DNA from: Prolixibacter bellariivorans ATCC BAA-1284 | GTDB taxonomy: Bacteria > Bacteroidota > Bacteroidia > Bacteroidales > Prolixibacteraceae | Direction: 5' to 3' | DNA length: 64,000 nucleotides | NCBI RefSeq assembly: GCF_000621705.1 | Contig: NZ_JHXO01000013.1 | Location: 62,001-126,000, forward strand | Part shown: piece by piece, positions 25,570 to 34,997 of the stretch | Layout of the letters: each line of letters starts with the position of its first letter | How positions within the stretch are numbered: position 1 is the first letter of the stretch | Notes under the pieces: generated by a model | What the model was told of the DNA's origin: nothing | Database searches by the model: none | What the model saw: the letters and a program-made list of their open reading frames with translations, nothing else | Made by a program: the position numbers and the translations under genes

Positions 25570-28002
25570 TCAGAGTTTCGAATCGATGGGGATTTGGAGT
25601 TTAAAGCTGAAGTTGCGCCCCATGTTATAAACACCTTCACGTCCGGTAGCGTAATTCATCCCGGTATACTTTAACCTGCTCAGGTGGCTTTGGTAGGCCA
25701 CGTCGGCCAGGTTATTGGCCTGAATCCAAAGGGAGAACCGTTTTCTGTTGTTCCAGTAGATATCTGTTCCGATGCCGGCGTGCAACAACGTATAAGCCGG
25801 CGTCCTAGTTTCCGTTCCAAATGCCGAGTAGAATTTGTTTTGGGTAAAATCGTGTTCGAGCCCAAATTCGATGTAACCGTTGCGCAGTGTTTTCCCTTTC
25901 GGGAAGATATCGGCCCGGAGTGTCGATTGAAAACGAGACGCCGGAATCAGCGGCAGGTTCTTCATCGAATCGGGTTGGTTGAGCTGTACACCGCGCACAT
26001 ACGAAAAGCTATTTTCAAAATGCAGCCAGTCGAGTGGGTGCGGGTGAATGTCGATATGTGCTTCGCCGCCGTACAGGTGTGCATCGCCCGAAACAAATTT
26101 GAATGCCGGAACGCCATCTCTAATGGAATCCTGAGATGCAAAACCGTTTAGTTTACGGGAGAAAATGAAGTTGTGAATCCGGTTGCTGAAAAGGTCAAGC
26201 TCTGCAGAAACGTGTTCCGTATTCAACCCGGTTGCCAGGTCGAACTGCCAGCTGCTTTCCGGTTTCAAATCCGGGTTGCCGATTTCATATTTCTGGGTTC
26301 CTTCATGAACACCGTTCGCTCCCAGTTCTGCAATGTTGGGGGCACGAAATCCACGGGAGATATTGGCTTTCCCATAGAAACTTTTTGAGAACTGGTAAGT
26401 CGCACCGACACTACCCGAGAAGCCGCTAAAGTCAGAGTGAAATGAAGGGAATTTTTCGGTAGCCCCTGTGGTTCCGGCGGTAACAATTTCTTCAGCATCG
26501 TTGAGGTAGAGTGATTCCCCATGCTCCGAACGACGATCGAAACGCAGGCCGCCGCTCAAATCCAGGCGGTCGATACTCTTTCGGGCCATCACAAAAACAC
26601 CGGCATCGAACAAGTGATAATCCGGAACGAGGAATTCCGTTCCCTTATTCATCGAATGCTGAAACATACCGTTAACGCCGAAAGAAACATTCATCGAATT
26701 CGATTCGGGAAGCAGGTAACGCACGTCGTAATTAAGGGTATTCAGTTTGAGGTACAAACCGTACTGGTTCGGATTGGCAATATCGCCGTACTCCTGACGG
26801 TTATTTTGTTGAAATCCGAAAATGGTTTTCAGGTTTCCTTTTCCGGTAACGAAATTGTTTTTCCAAACCGCCTTGTAATGATGGATTTGCTGGTACGGCA
26901 TTCCCCGTTGGTACGACATGAAATCGGAGTGTGTTGCCAGTGTTTCTTCCGGCTGACCGTTCACCAGCACTGGTTTCAGGAATTTTCCGGTCAGGCTGTC
27001 ACGTTCGCCCTCCACAATGCCGGGAACCATATGATAGTAACTCAGAATCAGGTGTGAGTATCCCCAGGCTTTGTTCAGCCCGATAACACCGTTCAGGGCA
27101 TCTTCTTTGAAGCGGGAATCATACACATAGCCATCGTACTGGTTTTTGTAATCGTGTGCGCGTTTGTTGCTGTAGCGCATATTCCAAAGCAGTCCGTTTT
27201 TGTTGGCACCGAGGTTCAGCGAATAGCCAATCAAGCCGTTGTTGGTTTGATAGTTGGTCAGTACGCCGCCCTGCAGATGACCTTCCGGTATTTGAGGCTC
27301 AGATATCAGGTTAATAACGCCGGCCATCGCATCGGAGCCGTAGGCCAAACTCGCGGGACCTTTCAGAATTTCAGCCCGTTTGACATCATACTGGTCAATT
27401 TCGATACCGTGTTCGCCGCCCCATTGCTGGCCTTCCTGGCGGATACCGTCATTCACTACAACAACGCGGTTAAAACCCAGTCCGCGAATGACCGGCTTTG
27501 AAATTCCTGCACCGGTAGTTACCTGCGAAATGCCGGGTTCTTTTGCCAACGCATCGATGATGTTCGAAGACGCATTTTGCAACAATTTGGTCTTGGGAAC
27601 AATCTCGATGGGCGTTGGGGTCCGGTTTTGGGTTGCTGCTTTTGACAGTCCGGTGACCACCACTTCATTGATTTCCGTTACGGAAGGCTCCATCTGGAAG
27701 TTCAGTTCATGAACCTGCGATAAATCGACAGTTTCGGCAATGAGTTTGTATCCGATGAATCGCACCTGAACCATTACTTTGGAAGCCGGGAGATTTTCAA
27801 TCTTATAATTGCCGTTCATATCGGTTACAGAACCGGTCATCAAATCGGGGAAATAGATGCTCACACCCGGCAGAGATTCGCCGGTTTTCTTGTCGGTTAC
27901 TTTTCCCGTTAGCGTTGTTTTGGGTGGATTGGCCGAATCAGCCAGTGAAACGAAAGGAAGCAACAGAATGATAAGGGATAGAATATATATTTTTTTGATC
28001 AT
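25570..28002 (-). CDS. TonB-dependent outer membrane receptor
   Basis: This is an 810-residue outer membrane receptor. I chose the ATG at 28002, which gives a good signal peptide (MIKKIYILSLIILLLPFVSLA); 28029 is an alternative. After the signal comes a carboxypeptidase-regulatory-like domain (about 30-110, GKVTDKKTGESLPGVSI), then the TonB plug (about 130-240, EILKGPASLAYGSDAMAGVINLI) and the 22-strand barrel ending in an aromatic-rich strand. It has no SusD partner, so it is more like a metal or siderophore receptor than a glycan one. The upstream small His-rich exported protein supports metal uptake, but the substrate is unproven. Confidence 0.9.
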   Translation of the reverse strand: MIKKIYILSLIILLLPFVSLADSANPPKTTLTGKVTDKKTGESLPGVSIYFPDLMTGSVTDMNGNYKIENLPASKVMVQVRFIGYKLIAETVDLSQVHELNFQMEPSVTEINEVVVTGLSKAATQNRTPTPIEIVPKTKLLQNASSNIIDALAKEPGISQVTTGAGISKPVIRGLGFNRVVVVNDGIRQEGQQWGGEHGIEIDQYDVKRAEILKGPASLAYGSDAMAGVINLISEPQIPEGHLQGGVLTNYQTNNGLIGYSLNLGANKNGLLWNMRYSNKRAHDYKNQYDGYVYDSRFKEDALNGVIGLNKAWGYSHLILSYYHMVPGIVEGERDSLTGKFLKPVLVNGQPEETLATHSDFMSYQRGMPYQQIHHYKAVWKNNFVTGKGNLKTIFGFQQNNRQEYGDIANPNQYGLYLKLNTLNYDVRYLLPESNSMNVSFGVNGMFQHSMNKGTEFLVPDYHLFDAGVFVMARKSIDRLDLSGGLRFDRRSEHGESLYLNDAEEIVTAGTTGATEKFPSFHSDFSGFSGSVGATYQFSKSFYGKANISRGFRAPNIAELGANGVHEGTQKYEIGNPDLKPESSWQFDLATGLNTEHVSAELDLFSNRIHNFIFSRKLNGFASQDSIRDGVPAFKFVSGDAHLYGGEAHIDIHPHPLDWLHFENSFSYVRGVQLNQPDSMKNLPLIPASRFQSTLRADIFPKGKTLRNGYIEFGLEHDFTQNKFYSAFGTETRTPAYTLLHAGIGTDIYWNNRKRFSLWIQANNLADVAYQSHLSRLKYTGMNYATGREGVYNMGRNFSFKLQIPIDSKL

Positions 28003-28250
28003 CGTTATACGGATAATATTATTGTTCATTTTACCTGGTGTTTTTTTGAATACGTTCAGCAATCATTACAGCCTAAATAACAGGAGTATATCCGGAACGT
28101 ATCCGGGCTAACTTGAAGTCTTCGTTCCGCCATGTTGATGCATATGCATAAACGAATATCCTCATGTATGAAAATACACGCGGGATATAGGAGACTTCAG
28201 GTTTTGCCGTTCAATTTTTCCCGTAAAGGGAGAATAGCTTTGGGCAGCTA

Positions 28251-28586
28251 CTATGCGCAGTTTTGGAAACCGTTTGAGGGTGGGCCGCGAAGAAAAATGA
28301 AATGGGTGAAATCGGCAAACCGAGCTTGAGGCAACAGCACGTTGACCACTGCTTGTCCTTCCAGCCGAACGGAAGTTTGTTCGGTATCGGTGCCAATGTA
28401 ATGGACAAAATGAAACTGACTAATGGGGCAAATGTCTTCGTGTTTTTCCAGCGAAGGATTACCCGGTATTTTTTCAATTTTGTGATGGTGGACATACCGG
28501 TGAATAGACGGCACCAGCAACGGTTGGGTAAACGCTGCCAGGTGAAAAGCGACCAGTAAAATCAGATTAAATCGTTTCCGTCTCAT
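28251..28586 (-). CDS. Small exported His-rich protein upstream of the TonB receptor
   Basis: This 111-residue protein starts with an export signal (LILLVAFHLAAFTQPLL). The mature part contains HRYVHHHK, then EDICPISQFHFVHY, with clusters of His and one conserved-looking Cys. Small proteins with a CPIC/CPIS segment and His stretches are often found next to Bacteroidota metal-related TonB receptors. I infer a periplasmic metal-binding or sensing role, with low certainty. A 248-bp leader separates it from the receptor start. Confidence 0.6.
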   Translation of the reverse strand: MRRKRFNLILLVAFHLAAFTQPLLVPSIHRYVHHHKIEKIPGNPSLEKHEDICPISQFHFVHYIGTDTEQTSVRLEGQAVVNVLLPQARFADFTHFIFLRGPPSNGFQNCA

Positions 28587-28685
28587 CGGAGTTGTAATGC
28601 TTGTCCTGTTCTTTCGAATAAGTGTCGCAAAAGTAACACGACTTCCGATATAAATGTTTTAACGATTGTTAAAATTATAGATAAA

Positions 28686-29189
28686 TTAGTTGGCGATAGG
28701 CTTCTTTTTCCAAGGTTTCAGCACCGAAATAACTGCTGCAAAAAGAATGGTACAAAGTTGAATGGCGCCGAAAATCATTAGCATTTTTTGATTATGCTGA
28801 AAAGTTTGGTTGTGAAAGGCTCCCAGCCCTTGTGTTCGGGCCAGCTCGGTCATGCCCGACAACCACGGGCCGAGAGGGTACGTACCAAAAACGATGCCGG
28901 CCAGCAAGATAATCCATTTCACGGTTATCCAGCGGTGACGAAACCATCCCCAATTAGTGAAGATTGAGTAGCCGAGTGCCGTCAGTAGTGCCCCGACGGC
29001 TCCCACAACAATCACGTACCAATCGATGAACTCCATCGTTGAAAGAATTCCGTATAGTTCATCTCCTGTTTCGGGATGAATAAAAAACTGTTTCAGATTG
29101 AGACTGAAAGCCCCGCCAATCCACAAAGCGATGAAAAAGAGATGGAATATCTTCAGCCATTTTTGTCCGTTGGTGGTTAGTTTTTTCAT
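28686..29189 (-). CDS. Four-helix membrane protein, DUF2269-like
   Basis: This 167-residue protein has four strong hydrophobic helices (about 13-30, 53-75, 88-108 and 137-158). The first is KIFHLFFIALWIGGAFSLNL, with a His that is common in DUF2269/CopD-type membrane proteins, and the third contains VKWIILLAGIVFGTYPLGPW. Function is unknown. It lies 100 bp upstream of the small His-rich protein on the same strand and may belong to the same metal-related group. Confidence 0.6.
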   Translation of the reverse strand: MKKLTTNGQKWLKIFHLFFIALWIGGAFSLNLKQFFIHPETGDELYGILSTMEFIDWYVIVVGAVGALLTALGYSIFTNWGWFRHRWITVKWIILLAGIVFGTYPLGPWLSGMTELARTQGLGAFHNQTFQHNQKMLMIFGAIQLCTILFAAVISVLKPWKKKPIAN

Positions 29190-29251
29190 GTTCAGTCGGG
29201 GTGGTTGTTTACGTCTAAATTATCAGTTATTCCGGTTTCCCGGAAGGCAAT

Positions 29252-30106
29252 TTAGTTTTCCAGAAGATGATTGTAGGCAACCACAAAATCACCTTTTCGT
29301 ACACCTAGTTTATTCCCAATCAGCTGGCACTTGATCATCAGCAGATAAAAGATCGATTTCTCCCGGTTTCCCAGAAGACCTTCCAGATTGCCCTGCCCTT
29401 TGGAGATAATAACGTCGGCTTGCCGGTAAACGTCCATAAATTCCTCGGAAACGAGGTGGAGTAAAGTGGAAGGAGCATCGTTTCCGTTACTGATGATGCG
29501 GGCATATCGGTCGATGCCTACGCTCTGTGCATCTTCCATGGTGACATCGTTGATGACCGGCCGGCCACGAACAGCGTAAACGACTCCCGGATGATTCAAG
29601 GTTTCGAGAAAGAGTTTATCCATGACGATTTCACCGGCATTGTCTCCCAGGTAGAGAACCGTGTCGGCTTTTTCCAGTTTTTCACGGAAAAGTTGTGAAT
29701 GATTGATGGCAAAATCGCTGTTCAATACCTTGTCAAAGGTTTCATCTACATCGAATTCAGGATTGGCTGCATAATCGATGATGTTTCCACCAATGGCCAA
29801 TCGCAGTGCCGTTTCAAACGGATCATCACTTTGGTTTACTTTGGCTTTCCAGTGGTCGTATTGTGCCAGCAATCCGTTGTTCGACTGAATTTTTATTTCC
29901 CGGTAGGGATCATCTGTTTGCAACATTTCCCGGATCTTCTGATGGTTCCGACGACTGATATCGGCGGGCATAATCTTCCCGTTTTCGGCACCCAGAAAAC
30001 GAAGAAAATCCTTCATGTGCGTTTCCTTCGTTCCTTCGGGAAACGGATGCGATTCGAGTAATTTATCGAAAGATTTTACCAGACAGGTGTAACAACGATG
30101 ATCCAT
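29252..30106 (-). CDS. DUF89 / ARMT1-like metal-dependent phosphatase
   Basis: This is a 284-residue member of the DUF89 damage-control phosphatase family, which hydrolyses phosphate from damaged or surplus phosphometabolites. N-terminal CYTCLVKSFDKLL is the subfamily I/II start with its Cys pair. The metal site is YLGDNAGEIVMDKLFLE (Asp-Asn pair) near 155-171, and SKGQGNLEGL near 240 is the other conserved loop. The substrate cannot be told from the sequence. It is divergent from the propeller kinase gene. Confidence 0.85.
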   Translation of the reverse strand: MDHRCYTCLVKSFDKLLESHPFPEGTKETHMKDFLRFLGAENGKIMPADISRRNHQKIREMLQTDDPYREIKIQSNNGLLAQYDHWKAKVNQSDDPFETALRLAIGGNIIDYAANPEFDVDETFDKVLNSDFAINHSQLFREKLEKADTVLYLGDNAGEIVMDKLFLETLNHPGVVYAVRGRPVINDVTMEDAQSVGIDRYARIISNGNDAPSTLLHLVSEEFMDVYRQADVIISKGQGNLEGLLGNREKSIFYLLMIKCQLIGNKLGVRKGDFVVAYNHLLEN

Positions 30107-30292
30107 GATGCGTCTTTTAGATAAGCAGTTGTAAATGTATAAATGAATTGGCGTAAACCAAAGAGAATAACGGCCGGGAAGGTGCTGAAAACATTTATTG
30201 TGTCGTTGATTTCAAAGGGTTTTATCCTTAACTTACTGTAATATGTGCGAAGAGTAGCGGATGGATCTTGTTGACTAATTAAACGATAAGGC

Positions 30293-33200
30293 ATGAAATT
30301 GAAAACCATCAGCCGTTCTGTTCTTTTTTTCATCTTCTTTTTCCTGACTTTCTATGCCTCAGGAAACGGCAATCAGGTACGGTTTCGCCGGTTGACCATT
30401 AATGATGGCTTATCGTTAAGTTCGGTGTATTGTATCCGGCAGGACAGTATGGGATTCATGTGGTTTGCCACCGAAGACGGTCTGAATAAATTTGATGGTA
30501 AAAATTTCACTATTTACCGGCCTGAGCAGGGAAATCCAAATAGTCTGACATATATATGGATTGAACAGATTTTTGTAGCTCCTGATGGTATCTTGTGGTT
30601 TGGCTCAAGAAGTGGTCTGACCCGTTTTGATCCGCGCACCGAAACCTTTACCCGTTTCAAACATCAGTCTGATAATGTACACTCTCTAAGCAGCGATACA
30701 ATTACCACCCTTTTTCATGATGGAGAAAACCACCTGTATGTTGGGACCTTAAACGGATTGAACCGCATCCGGATGGACAGTCTTTCGGTGGACCGAATCA
30801 CGATACCGGTTGCCGCGAGCCGGGTGCGCATCAACGCATTGGTCCGGGAGAACAATAATACGCTATGGATTGGCACCAGTGCAGGGCTATTCAAATGTAA
30901 TCCGGCAGAAGGAGCGGTATCTCGGCCACCGGGTATTTTCCCGGAGGGAATTCCTGTTTCGGTAACAGTGCTGGCAATTAAGGACAAGGATTTGTGGATT
31001 GGAACCACCAATGGTCTGGTTCATTATTCATCAATAAGCAAACGAATAGTGCATTACCGGATTCCTAATGCAGAGGGAGAACATAGCGATGGACAACAGG
31101 TGGAGAATCTCCTGATTGACGACGACAGAGCCTTATGGATTGTTAGCAGCTTTGGGCTTTCTAATCTCAATTTTACAACCGACAAACTGCAGTCGGTTGT
31201 TCATTCTTTTACGGCTACCCATAGTTTGGCACTTAATACCAACAAACCGATTCGCAAAGATCGTCAGGGATTTATCTGGTATGGTTCGCATGGTGATGGT
31301 TTATACCGCATCGATCCGGTAACCGGAAAAACAGTACACTATGTTAATAGTCCGGCCGATGTGCAAAGCCTTTCCGAAAATTCTATCAACTGTATTTATG
31401 AAGATTTGTCCGGTGTTATTTGGGTTGGGACTTTTGGAGCCGGAATTAGCATTTACGATCCCGGCGCGCACCAGGTGGAGCTTTGGCGGCACGACCCGCT
31501 GGACGAGAATAGCCTGCCCAGTAATTTTGTCTGGTCGATACTTGAAGCGCGCGATGGAACGTTGTGGGTGGGTACTAACGATCGGGGGCTGGCACGATAC
31601 TGGCCAAAGAAAGAAACCTTTACTTTTTACGAACACCAGGCGGGCATTCCGTCATCGCTGTCAGAGTCGGCAGTGCGGGCGATATTTCAGGACCGAAAAG
31701 GTAATATCTGGGTCGGCACCGATGGTGGTGGTTTGAATAAGTTCAATCCGGCTTCCGGAACATTTCAGCACTTTCATTCCGTTGCTGATGACAGTACGAC
31801 GCTCACGGGAAATTCGGTCAGAGTGATTTACGAGGACAGGAATGGTTATTTGTGGATAGGCACGCGGGAAGGTCTTAGCCGAATGGATCCAACGACGGGA
31901 AAATGCGTGCGATACAGGCATAAAGCAGGTGATCCGAACAGTTTGTCCCATAATATTGTCTTTTCATCGATGCTGCAGGATGAAAAGGGTTACCTGTGGA
32001 TTGGTACTTATGGCGGAGGTTTGAACCGACTCAATCCCCAAACAGGAAAATTCGAGCATTACAGGGCTGACCCGGCTGACCCGGAAAGCCTTTCGGACGA
32101 CAATGTTTTTTCCATTTTTCAGGAAAAGGAAGGAGTGTTGTGGATTGCGACTAATGGCGGATTTAACCGTTTTGATACAAATACAGGAAAGTTCAGGCGG
32201 TTTACCATTCGCGATGGTCTGACGAGTAATGTTGTTTACGGCATCTTACCGGACGATGAGGGAAATCTTTGGTTGAGTACTAACGGGGGAATCAGCCGGT
32301 TTAGTCTGACCGATTATTCTGTTAAGAATTACGATGTAAACGATGGGCTCCAAAGCAATGAATTCAACGGTGGTGCTTATCACCGAGGACAAAGCGGTAA
32401 GCTTTATTTTGGCGGGGTTTATGGGCTGAATGTGATTGAGCCGGATAAACTGAAACCGGTTGCCAACGATGCGGAAGTTGTGATTACACGTCTGGATGTG
32501 CTTGGCAACGAGGTTCAGGTACAACCTAATGCCATTTCGCTATCAGGAAAAAATGATGTCTATCAAGTGACGGACGAAGATGGAAAATTAACCCTGCCAG
32601 TGAGTATTTCGTTTGCTAAGTCCATCAAGCTCGATTACCGGCATCGGTTCCTTGCACTTGAGTTTGCCGCGCTGAAATGTCCGCTGGCGGCCAAAAACCG
32701 GTTTGCCTACCGGATGGAAAACCTGGATATGGGGTGGACACACGCCGGAAACCGCAACTATATTTCCTTTGCGAATATGGATGCCGGGACTTATATCCTG
32801 AATGTAAAAACGCAGAATTCCGACGGTCAGTGGAGCCCGCACCAGGCGCGGTTGAGCATCATCATCACTCCGCCGTTCTACCGAACCTGGTGGTTTATGT
32901 TGTTCGAGTTTTTGTTTGCACTGGGAATCAGTTTGCTGATTTACCACTATTTGGTCAAAGCGAAGACCAACCGGATACTGAAACGGCAGAACCGGCAAAT
33001 TGCCGAGGCCAACCGGCAGCTGACTGAGTCTGAACACAACTTGTTGGAACTGAATGCTACAAAGGATAAATTCTTTTCCATTATAGCGCACGATTTGAAG
33101 AATCCGTTTACCAGTTTGCTTTCTATTACCGATTTGTTGCTGCAAGATTTTGAGCATGCTGACGAGGAGGACAAGCATTTGGGCATGAAAAGGGTGAACG

Positions 33201-33763
33201 ATGCTATCAAAGAAATTTATTCCTTGTTGGAGAACTTGCTGACCTGGTCGAGAGCGCAAACCGGTCGTATTCAATTCGAGCCGCACCAGTTCAATCTCTC
33301 GAATGTCGTATACGAAAACATTAACCTGCATCGTGTGCCGGCCGAGCGAAAGGGGATTCGTTTGCAAACCGATTTGGAAGAAAATATCATGGCATTTGGC
33401 GACCGGAATATGATCAATACGGTGGTGCGAAACCTGTTGAGCAATGCGGTTAAGTTCACCGGAGAAGGGAAAAGGATTGGGATTCAGGTGAAGAAGAATA
33501 ACCATCAGGTGGAAGTTCGGGTGAAAGATGAGGGGATGGGAATTTCCAAAGAGAATCTGAACATGCTCTTCCGCATCGATATGAAATTCAAATCGAAGGG
33601 GACGCATGGTGAAAGAGGAACAGGGTTGGGATTGATTCTATGCAAGGAGTTTATCGAGCGGCATGGAGGGAAAATTGGAGTGAAAAGCAAAGTAGATAAG
33701 GGAAGCACGTTCTATTTCACGATTCCGATAGCGCCGGAAATTGAATTCGGCTCGGAAAGATAG
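30293..33763 (+). CDS. Propeller-type sensor histidine kinase (HTCS-like, without receiver or HTH)
   Basis: This is a 1156-residue membrane kinase. It has a signal peptide (ending near residue 24), then about fourteen Reg_prop beta-propeller repeats of the form W(I/V)GT..GGLN.......F..Y (residues ~40-700), a Y_Y_Y domain (~770-850), and a transmembrane helix at about 866-888. The HisKA domain has phosphoacceptor His933 in SIIAHDLKNPF, and the ATPase has NLLSNAVKF, DEGMGI and GTGLGLILCKEFIERHGG. Canonical HTCS proteins continue with a receiver and AraC domain; this one stops after the ATPase, so it needs a separate regulator, not seen nearby. Ligand unknown; no polysaccharide locus adjoins it. 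Confidence 0.92.
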   Translation: MKLKTISRSVLFFIFFFLTFYASGNGNQVRFRRLTINDGLSLSSVYCIRQDSMGFMWFATEDGLNKFDGKNFTIYRPEQGNPNSLTYIWIEQIFVAPDGILWFGSRSGLTRFDPRTETFTRFKHQSDNVHSLSSDTITTLFHDGENHLYVGTLNGLNRIRMDSLSVDRITIPVAASRVRINALVRENNNTLWIGTSAGLFKCNPAEGAVSRPPGIFPEGIPVSVTVLAIKDKDLWIGTTNGLVHYSSISKRIVHYRIPNAEGEHSDGQQVENLLIDDDRALWIVSSFGLSNLNFTTDKLQSVVHSFTATHSLALNTNKPIRKDRQGFIWYGSHGDGLYRIDPVTGKTVHYVNSPADVQSLSENSINCIYEDLSGVIWVGTFGAGISIYDPGAHQVELWRHDPLDENSLPSNFVWSILEARDGTLWVGTNDRGLARYWPKKETFTFYEHQAGIPSSLSESAVRAIFQDRKGNIWVGTDGGGLNKFNPASGTFQHFHSVADDSTTLTGNSVRVIYEDRNGYLWIGTREGLSRMDPTTGKCVRYRHKAGDPNSLSHNIVFSSMLQDEKGYLWIGTYGGGLNRLNPQTGKFEHYRADPADPESLSDDNVFSIFQEKEGVLWIATNGGFNRFDTNTGKFRRFTIRDGLTSNVVYGILPDDEGNLWLSTNGGISRFSLTDYSVKNYDVNDGLQSNEFNGGAYHRGQSGKLYFGGVYGLNVIEPDKLKPVANDAEVVITRLDVLGNEVQVQPNAISLSGKNDVYQVTDEDGKLTLPVSISFAKSIKLDYRHRFLALEFAALKCPLAAKNRFAYRMENLDMGWTHAGNRNYISFANMDAGTYILNVKTQNSDGQWSPHQARLSIIITPPFYRTWWFMLFEFLFALGISLLIYHYLVKAKTNRILKRQNRQIAEANRQLTESEHNLLELNATKDKFFSIIAHDLKNPFTSLLSITDLLLQDFEHADEEDKHLGMKRVNDAIKEIYSLLENLLTWSRAQTGRIQFEPHQFNLSNVVYENINLHRVPAERKGIRLQTDLEENIMAFGDRNMINTVVRNLLSNAVKFTGEGKRIGIQVKKNNHQVEVRVKDEGMGISKENLNMLFRIDMKFKSKGTHGERGTGLGLILCKEFIERHGGKIGVKSKVDKGSTFYFTIPIAPEIEFGSER

Positions 33764-33899
33764 CGTTTCAGGTTGGAAAAAGTGTTAAGGTTTAAGAAGC
33801 GTTACAGGTTTCGCTATGAGCTTGCTGTGTTTTTTCCATGCTCTTTGTGGTTTTGATTAGGACACCTGGGGTCAGGTCAATTAAGGATTGGGTTACACA

Positions 33900-33940
33900 T
33901 AAAAAAATCCGTTGTTCATCGTCAGATCAACAACGGATTT
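33900..33940 (-). terminator. Rho-independent terminator of the DUF1080 gene
   Basis: A 12-bp stem (AAATCCGTTGTT with AACAACGGATTT) is followed by T on the − strand. It lies 36 bp after the stop. Confidence 0.85.
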
Positions 33941-33975
33941 ATTGTTTCCGGGAAACCGGAAGAACTATGATCAAT

Positions 33976-34836
33976 TTATTCCTGGTTCAGCAGTGCCTTG
34001 GGAAGATGCGTAATCGGTGTGATTTTCATATCGCGCACGAAAACCTCAGCACCTTCCGACTGAATTTGAATTTTGCCTTTGGTTGCCGGCACTTCTTTCC
34101 CGTCAACCACCTGCCGGTTATGGAACAGAACCATGTTTTTATGGCCATTCACCACATGAATGCTGGTATCGCCGACGGTATACAAATCGATGGAAGTCCA
34201 CTCACCGGGCAGGCTTTCCCAGTCTTTGTCGCGCTGGCAGCGCCAGAGGTCACCACCAAACGTTACCAGCGGAGCTCCTACTTTGTAAGTGTAAAACCGG
34301 TTTTCATTATTCGGCAAAGCCGGAATATCGGTGTAAGCAGCGCCAACCGGGTAAAAGTCGCCGCAATCCCGTTCCTGAATCTGACACTCCAGAGAGCGCA
34401 TCCAGGTACTGGAACCTACGCCAAACGGCCCACCCGAATGGTACAGCAAACCACAGTCGCGTGGCGCTTCCGTTCTGGGTGCCCATTTCTTCTCGCCCCA
34501 TTTAAACTGAAGATGGAAATGGTAGTTCTGATATTCTTCCTTAGATGCAATGCATCCGAATATTTGTCCGGAAATACGAACAGCCGGCGCACCATCTTTT
34601 TCCACTACCGTGAAAACGCCCAGCGGATCGTTATTCACGCCAAAGACAAGCGAATCCGGAAACGGGTCGCCGTAATTCAGCCCTAACTTCTGCAAGGTAT
34701 CGTAAGGAGCGGTTAGATAGGAATCCCATCCCGAAAGATCTTTCCCGTTGAATAAGCTGGTAAATGTGGGTTGTTTTTCCTGTGCACAGGAGAAGAGGAT
34801 CAATCCGAGTCCGAAAAGCAAAATCAGTTTTTTCAT
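33976..34836 (-). CDS. DUF1080 lipoprotein (3-keto-disaccharide hydrolase family)
   Basis: This is a 286-residue lipoprotein (lipobox LILFSC, Cys at about residue 17) with a single concanavalin-like DUF1080 domain. Typical parts are FTSLFNGKDLSGWD at the start, CGLLYHSGGPFGVG, MRSLECQIQERDCGDFY, and the final IQSEGAEVFVRDMKITPI. Some family members cleave 3-keto-glycosides after oxidation of the sugar. No oxidoreductase partner is in the window, so the substrate is open. It is monocistronic. Confidence 0.85.
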   Translation of the reverse strand: MKKLILLFGLGLILFSCAQEKQPTFTSLFNGKDLSGWDSYLTAPYDTLQKLGLNYGDPFPDSLVFGVNNDPLGVFTVVEKDGAPAVRISGQIFGCIASKEEYQNYHFHLQFKWGEKKWAPRTEAPRDCGLLYHSGGPFGVGSSTWMRSLECQIQERDCGDFYPVGAAYTDIPALPNNENRFYTYKVGAPLVTFGGDLWRCQRDKDWESLPGEWTSIDLYTVGDTSIHVVNGHKNMVLFHNRQVVDGKEVPATKGKIQIQSEGAEVFVRDMKITPITHLPKALLNQE

Positions 34837-34997
34837 GTCTATCAGTTTAGTCAGATGAACAAAATTAAGAAAATTAACGGCTTTAAAATGAAAGCCGGAT
34901 TTATCAGGTTGTCGGAAATTAAATCAACTTATCGTTAAAAGTGAAAACCGATCCTGCTGTTCCCGAAGGAATGCCCTAATTTTGTATCCGGAAACCG

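Noticed and set aside
28003-28250. Cobalamin or other riboswitch before the TonB receptor
   Set aside because: I looked for the B12-box and other conserved cores on the − strand and found none.
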